64,000 nt of DNA from JASJAR01 sp038530285 (lineage in GTDB: Bacteria; Pseudomonadota; Alphaproteobacteria; Rhodobacterales; Rhodobacteraceae). Made by a program: the position numbers and the translations under genes. Position 1 is the stretch's first letter. Each line of letters opens with the position of its first letter. The notes beneath the pieces were generated by a model. The model searched no databases, was not told the origin of the DNA, and saw only the letters and a list, made by a program, of their open reading frames with translations. This document shows, in pieces, positions 61,726-64,000 of this stretch. The DNA is taken from assembly GCA_038530285.1 (NCBI GenBank), contig JBCBCY010000004.1:157502-221501 (forward strand), given 5' to 3'.

Positions 61726-63720
61726 CTACTGATCCAGGAAACTCCTCAGCTTCCTCGACCGGCTGGGGTGCTTCAGTTTCCGCAGTGCCTTCGCCTCGAT
61801 CTGGCGGATCCGCTCGCGGGTCACGCTGAACTGCTGGCCCACTTCTTCCAGGGTGTGGTCGGTGTTCATCCCGATCCCGAACCGCATCCGCAGCACGCGT
61901 TCCTCGCGCGGGGTCAGCGACGCCAGAACCCGGGTCGTGGTTTCCTTCAGGTTTTCCTGAATGGCGCTGTCCAGCGGCAAAACCGCGTTCTTGTCCTCGA
62001 TGAAGTCACCCAGCTGGCTGTCTTCCTCGTCGCCAATCGGTGTCTCAAGGCTGATCGGCTCTTTGGCGATCTTCATCACCTTGCGAACCTTCTCAAGCGG
62101 CATCTGCAGCTTTTCGGCCAGTTCTTCCGGTGTCGGCTCGCGACCGATTTCGTGCAGCATCTGGCGGCCCGTGCGCACCAGCTTGTTGATCGTCTCGATC
62201 ATATGCACCGGGATACGGATCGTGCGCGCCTGATCGGCAATCGACCGGGTGATCGCCTGGCGGATCCACCAGGTCGCGTAAGTGCTGAACTTATAGCCCC
62301 GGCGGTATTCGAACTTATCAACCGCCTTCATCAAGCCGATGTTGCCTTCCTGAATAAGATCAAGGAATTGCAGGCCCCGGTTCGTGTACTTTTTGGCAAT
62401 CGAGATCACCAGCCGCAGGTTCGCTTCGACCATTTCCTTCTTGGCCTGACGCGCTTCTTTTTCGCCCTTTTGCACCTGCTGCACGATGCGGCGGAATTCA
62501 CCGATATCCACACCCACATACTGGCCGACCTGCGCCATTTCCGACCGCAATTCCTCGACCTTGCCGGTCGAACGCTCGATAAACGCCTGCCAGCCCCGGC
62601 CAGCCTTTTCGCCCATGCGTTCCAGCCAGGTCGGGTCCAGCTCATAGCCGCGATACTCATCGACGAATTCGCGGCGGTTGATCCGCGCCTGGTCGGCCAG
62701 CTTCACCATGTTGGAATCAATCGACATGATCCGCCGGTTGATCCCGTAAAGCTGGTCGATCAGTGCCTCGATCCGGTTGTTGTGCAGATGCAGCTCGTTG
62801 ACCAGTTCCACAATCTCGGACCGCAGCGCTTGGTACTTGCCTTCCGCCTTGGCCGAAAAACTGTCGTCTTCGTTCAACGTCGCCGACATCCGAAGGTCCT
62901 GCATTTCCGAAAGCGACACATAGTCACTCGCAATCCGGTCCAGCGTTTCCAGAACCCGCGGCTTCAGGGCCGCCTCCATCGCCGCCAGCGACATGTTGGC
63001 CTGATCGTCTTCGTCGTCGTCGTCATCCTTGGCAATCGGATTGCCATCGGCATCAAGTTCCGGCTCGTCGGTGGTTTCAGCCTTGGCCTCGGTGGTCGTC
63101 TCGGCGGTGGCAACGACCGGCGCGTCGTCGTCTTCATCCTCGCCCATCGACCGGCCGAATGTCGTTTCAAGGTCGATCACATCGCGCAACAAGATCTCTT
63201 CGTTCAGAAGTTCGTCACGCCAGATGGTAATTGCCTGGAAGGTCAGCGGGCTTTCGCACAGACCCGCGATCATCGTGTTGCGGCCCGCTTCGATCCGCTT
63301 GGCGATGGCAATCTCGCCCTCGCGGCTCAACAGTTCGACCGACCCCATTTCGCGCAGATACATCCGCACCGGGTCATCGGTCCGGTCCAGCTTTTCGGTC
63401 TCGGTCGCAGACACCGCCACTTCGCGCGAGGTCGAGGTTTCGACCAGCTCGCCCGACTTCTTGTCGTCGTCGCCATCTTCGGCTTCGTCGTTTTCGATGA
63501 TGTTGATGCCCATCTCCGACAGCATCGACATCACGTCTTCGATCTGTTCCGACGACACCTGATCGGGCGGCAGCACGTCGTTGAGCTGGTCGTAGGTGAT
63601 GTAGCCACGCTCACGCGCCTCGGCGATCATCTTCTTGACGGCCGCCTGGCTCATGTCGAGCATCGCGTCGTTGTCCTGATCGTCGGACTTGCGATCTTCG
63701 TTGGTGTCCTTCGCGGCCAT
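61726..63720 (-). CDS. rpoD: RNA polymerase sigma factor RpoD (sigma-70)
   Basis: A 664-residue primary sigma factor. Region 1.1 is near the start (AAVKKMIAEARERGYITYDQL), region 1.2 is DDPVRMYLREMGSVELLSREGE, and an acidic insert (about 195-250, rich in Asp and Glu) is followed by the non-conserved region. Regions 2.3-2.4 read YKFSTYATWWIRQAITRSIA and 4.2 reads VTRERIRQIEAKALRKLKHP. It directs RNA polymerase to housekeeping promoters. It lies downstream of dnaG as in the macromolecular synthesis operon. Confidence 0.98.
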   Translation of the reverse strand: MAAKDTNEDRKSDDQDNDAMLDMSQAAVKKMIAEARERGYITYDQLNDVLPPDQVSSEQIEDVMSMLSEMGINIIENDEAEDGDDDKKSGELVETSTSREVAVSATETEKLDRTDDPVRMYLREMGSVELLSREGEIAIAKRIEAGRNTMIAGLCESPLTFQAITIWRDELLNEEILLRDVIDLETTFGRSMGEDEDDDAPVVATAETTTEAKAETTDEPELDADGNPIAKDDDDDEDDQANMSLAAMEAALKPRVLETLDRIASDYVSLSEMQDLRMSATLNEDDSFSAKAEGKYQALRSEIVELVNELHLHNNRIEALIDQLYGINRRIMSIDSNMVKLADQARINRREFVDEYRGYELDPTWLERMGEKAGRGWQAFIERSTGKVEELRSEMAQVGQYVGVDIGEFRRIVQQVQKGEKEARQAKKEMVEANLRLVISIAKKYTNRGLQFLDLIQEGNIGLMKAVDKFEYRRGYKFSTYATWWIRQAITRSIADQARTIRIPVHMIETINKLVRTGRQMLHEIGREPTPEELAEKLQMPLEKVRKVMKIAKEPISLETPIGDEEDSQLGDFIEDKNAVLPLDSAIQENLKETTTRVLASLTPREERVLRMRFGIGMNTDHTLEEVGQQFSVTRERIRQIEAKALRKLKHPSRSRKLRSFLDQ

Positions 63721-63744
63721 CCGGCACTCCTCGACCTAGGTCAG

Positions 63745-63768
63745 GTGATTCGGCACAATCCGAATCAC
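63745..63768 (-). promoter_or_regulatory. inverted repeat in the rpoD leader
   Basis: GTGATTCGG (63745-63753) and CCGAATCAC (63760-63768) form a perfect 9-bp inverted repeat with a 6-base centre, about 25 bases before the rpoD start. A separate 10-bp palindrome GACCTAGGTC (63733-63742) lies between it and the ribosome binding site. It could be an operator, or a dnaG-rpoD intergenic attenuator. Confidence 0.45.
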
Positions 63769-63867
63769 ATAGCGTTTAATAGCGAATCATTTAGTCCGAA
63801 TTGAGATTTCGCAACCCGGTCCCTTAAATTTAAGTCCGTTTGCGACGAATCGCCCGTGGCCTCAACC

Positions 63868-64000
63868 CTAAGATCCGCCGTCCATCCCGATTTGTTTCAA
63901 CAGCGCATCGAACGCCGACTTTTCTTCCCGCTTCAACCGCGCGCCATTGGGGCCGGTGTCGTATTGGGCACGGTCTTCGGTGGCCGACCGCCCCGCCTTG
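63868..64000 (-). CDS. dnaG: DNA primase DnaG, C-terminal end (partial)
   Basis: A minus-strand frame enters from the right edge and stops at TAG (63870-63868). The 43 residues seen end FDALLKQIGMDGGS and include a GPNGARLKREEKSA segment. There are too few residues for a domain call. Identification as DnaG rests on position directly before rpoD and the resemblance of this tail to Rhodobacterales primases. Confidence 0.65.
   Translation of the reverse strand, partial: KAGRSATEDRAQYDTGPNGARLKREEKSAFDALLKQIGMDGGS

Noticed and set aside
61768..63804. Very long plus-strand frame opposite rpoD (678 codons)
   Set aside because: It is a GC-rich antisense shadow: composition is dominated by His, Arg and Gln and no domain is seen, while rpoD on the other strand is unmistakable.
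1..64000. CRISPR arrays, insertion sequences, prophage or integrase genes
   Set aside because: No direct-repeat array, transposase or integrase motif was seen on either strand.

Overview
The window is a chromosomal segment of about 63% GC from an alphaproteobacterium, most likely a marine Rhodobacterales (roseobacter-type) bacterium. The grounds are the GC-rich codon use, the dnaG-rpoD pair, the nrdR-rib-nusB block, MmcB, an XrtD-type exosortase and an alphaproteobacterial KpsS/KpsC set. No prophage, insertion sequence or CRISPR array was seen. Gene density is very high, with many 4-base ATGA/GTGA overlaps.

Layout. (1) 1-9029: a LacI-controlled uptake and catabolism locus. It holds the end of a HisD-family dehydrogenase, a bicupin protein, a LacI regulator with a perfect 18-bp operator in front of it, a solute-binding protein, two permeases with unusual extensions, a GH63/MGH-type glycoside hydrolase and an MsmX/UgpC-type ATPase. 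(2) 9124-22406: a lipid A-like glycolipid locus. It holds lpxA and lpxD without fabZ, lpxI or lpxB beside them, a GnnA/WlbA-type oxidoreductase and GnnB/WlbC-type aminotransferase (which would make a 3-amino-UDP-GlcNAc), and a seven-gene operon with two LptF/LptG-family proteins, a deacetylase, two LpxB-related glycosyltransferases, a GT2 and a GNAT protein. I regard this as the most interesting system here: possibly a second, amide-linked lipid A-like glycolipid made and exported by dedicated enzymes. (3) 22539-25990: rmlCBDA for dTDP-L-rhamnose. (4) 26019-41787: an exosortase-type exopolysaccharide locus. It holds an outer-membrane barrel, a short Wza-like protein, a PrsT-like TPR lipoprotein, a secretion ATPase, a Wzz-like protein, a tyrosine kinase, UDP-glucose dehydrogenase, a UDP-glucuronate epimerase, a GST, an XrtD-EpsI fusion, galE and manC. 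No Wzx, Wzy, dedicated glycosyltransferase or sorting substrate is present in the window.

(5) 41898-47770: a tRNA-Gly, rpe, a CxxC thioredoxin-like protein, mmcB, a hybrid histidine kinase divergent from a single-domain response regulator, and a probable 6S RNA. (6) 47820-56890: nusB, ribH, ribB, ribE, ribD and nrdR on the minus strand, split by a plus-strand capsule trio (kpsS, a KpsD/Wza lipoprotein, kpsC). (7) 57119-60887: small genes including dodecin, YjbQ, a RibD-C reductase, an SRPBCC protein and a cupredoxin. (8) 60888-64000: a hairpin-rich intergenic tract, a low-GC orphan gene directly behind rpoD, rpoD itself and the end of dnaG.

Taken together, most of the window serves the cell surface: sugar nucleotides (dTDP-Rha, UDP-GlcA, UDP-GalA, UDP-Gal, GDP-Man, a 3-amino UDP sugar), a lipid A-like anchor, an exosortase-type polysaccharide and a Kps-type capsule. 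Housekeeping blocks (riboflavin, rpoD, rpe) lie between them. Functions are inferred from motifs and family resemblance; no database search was run.
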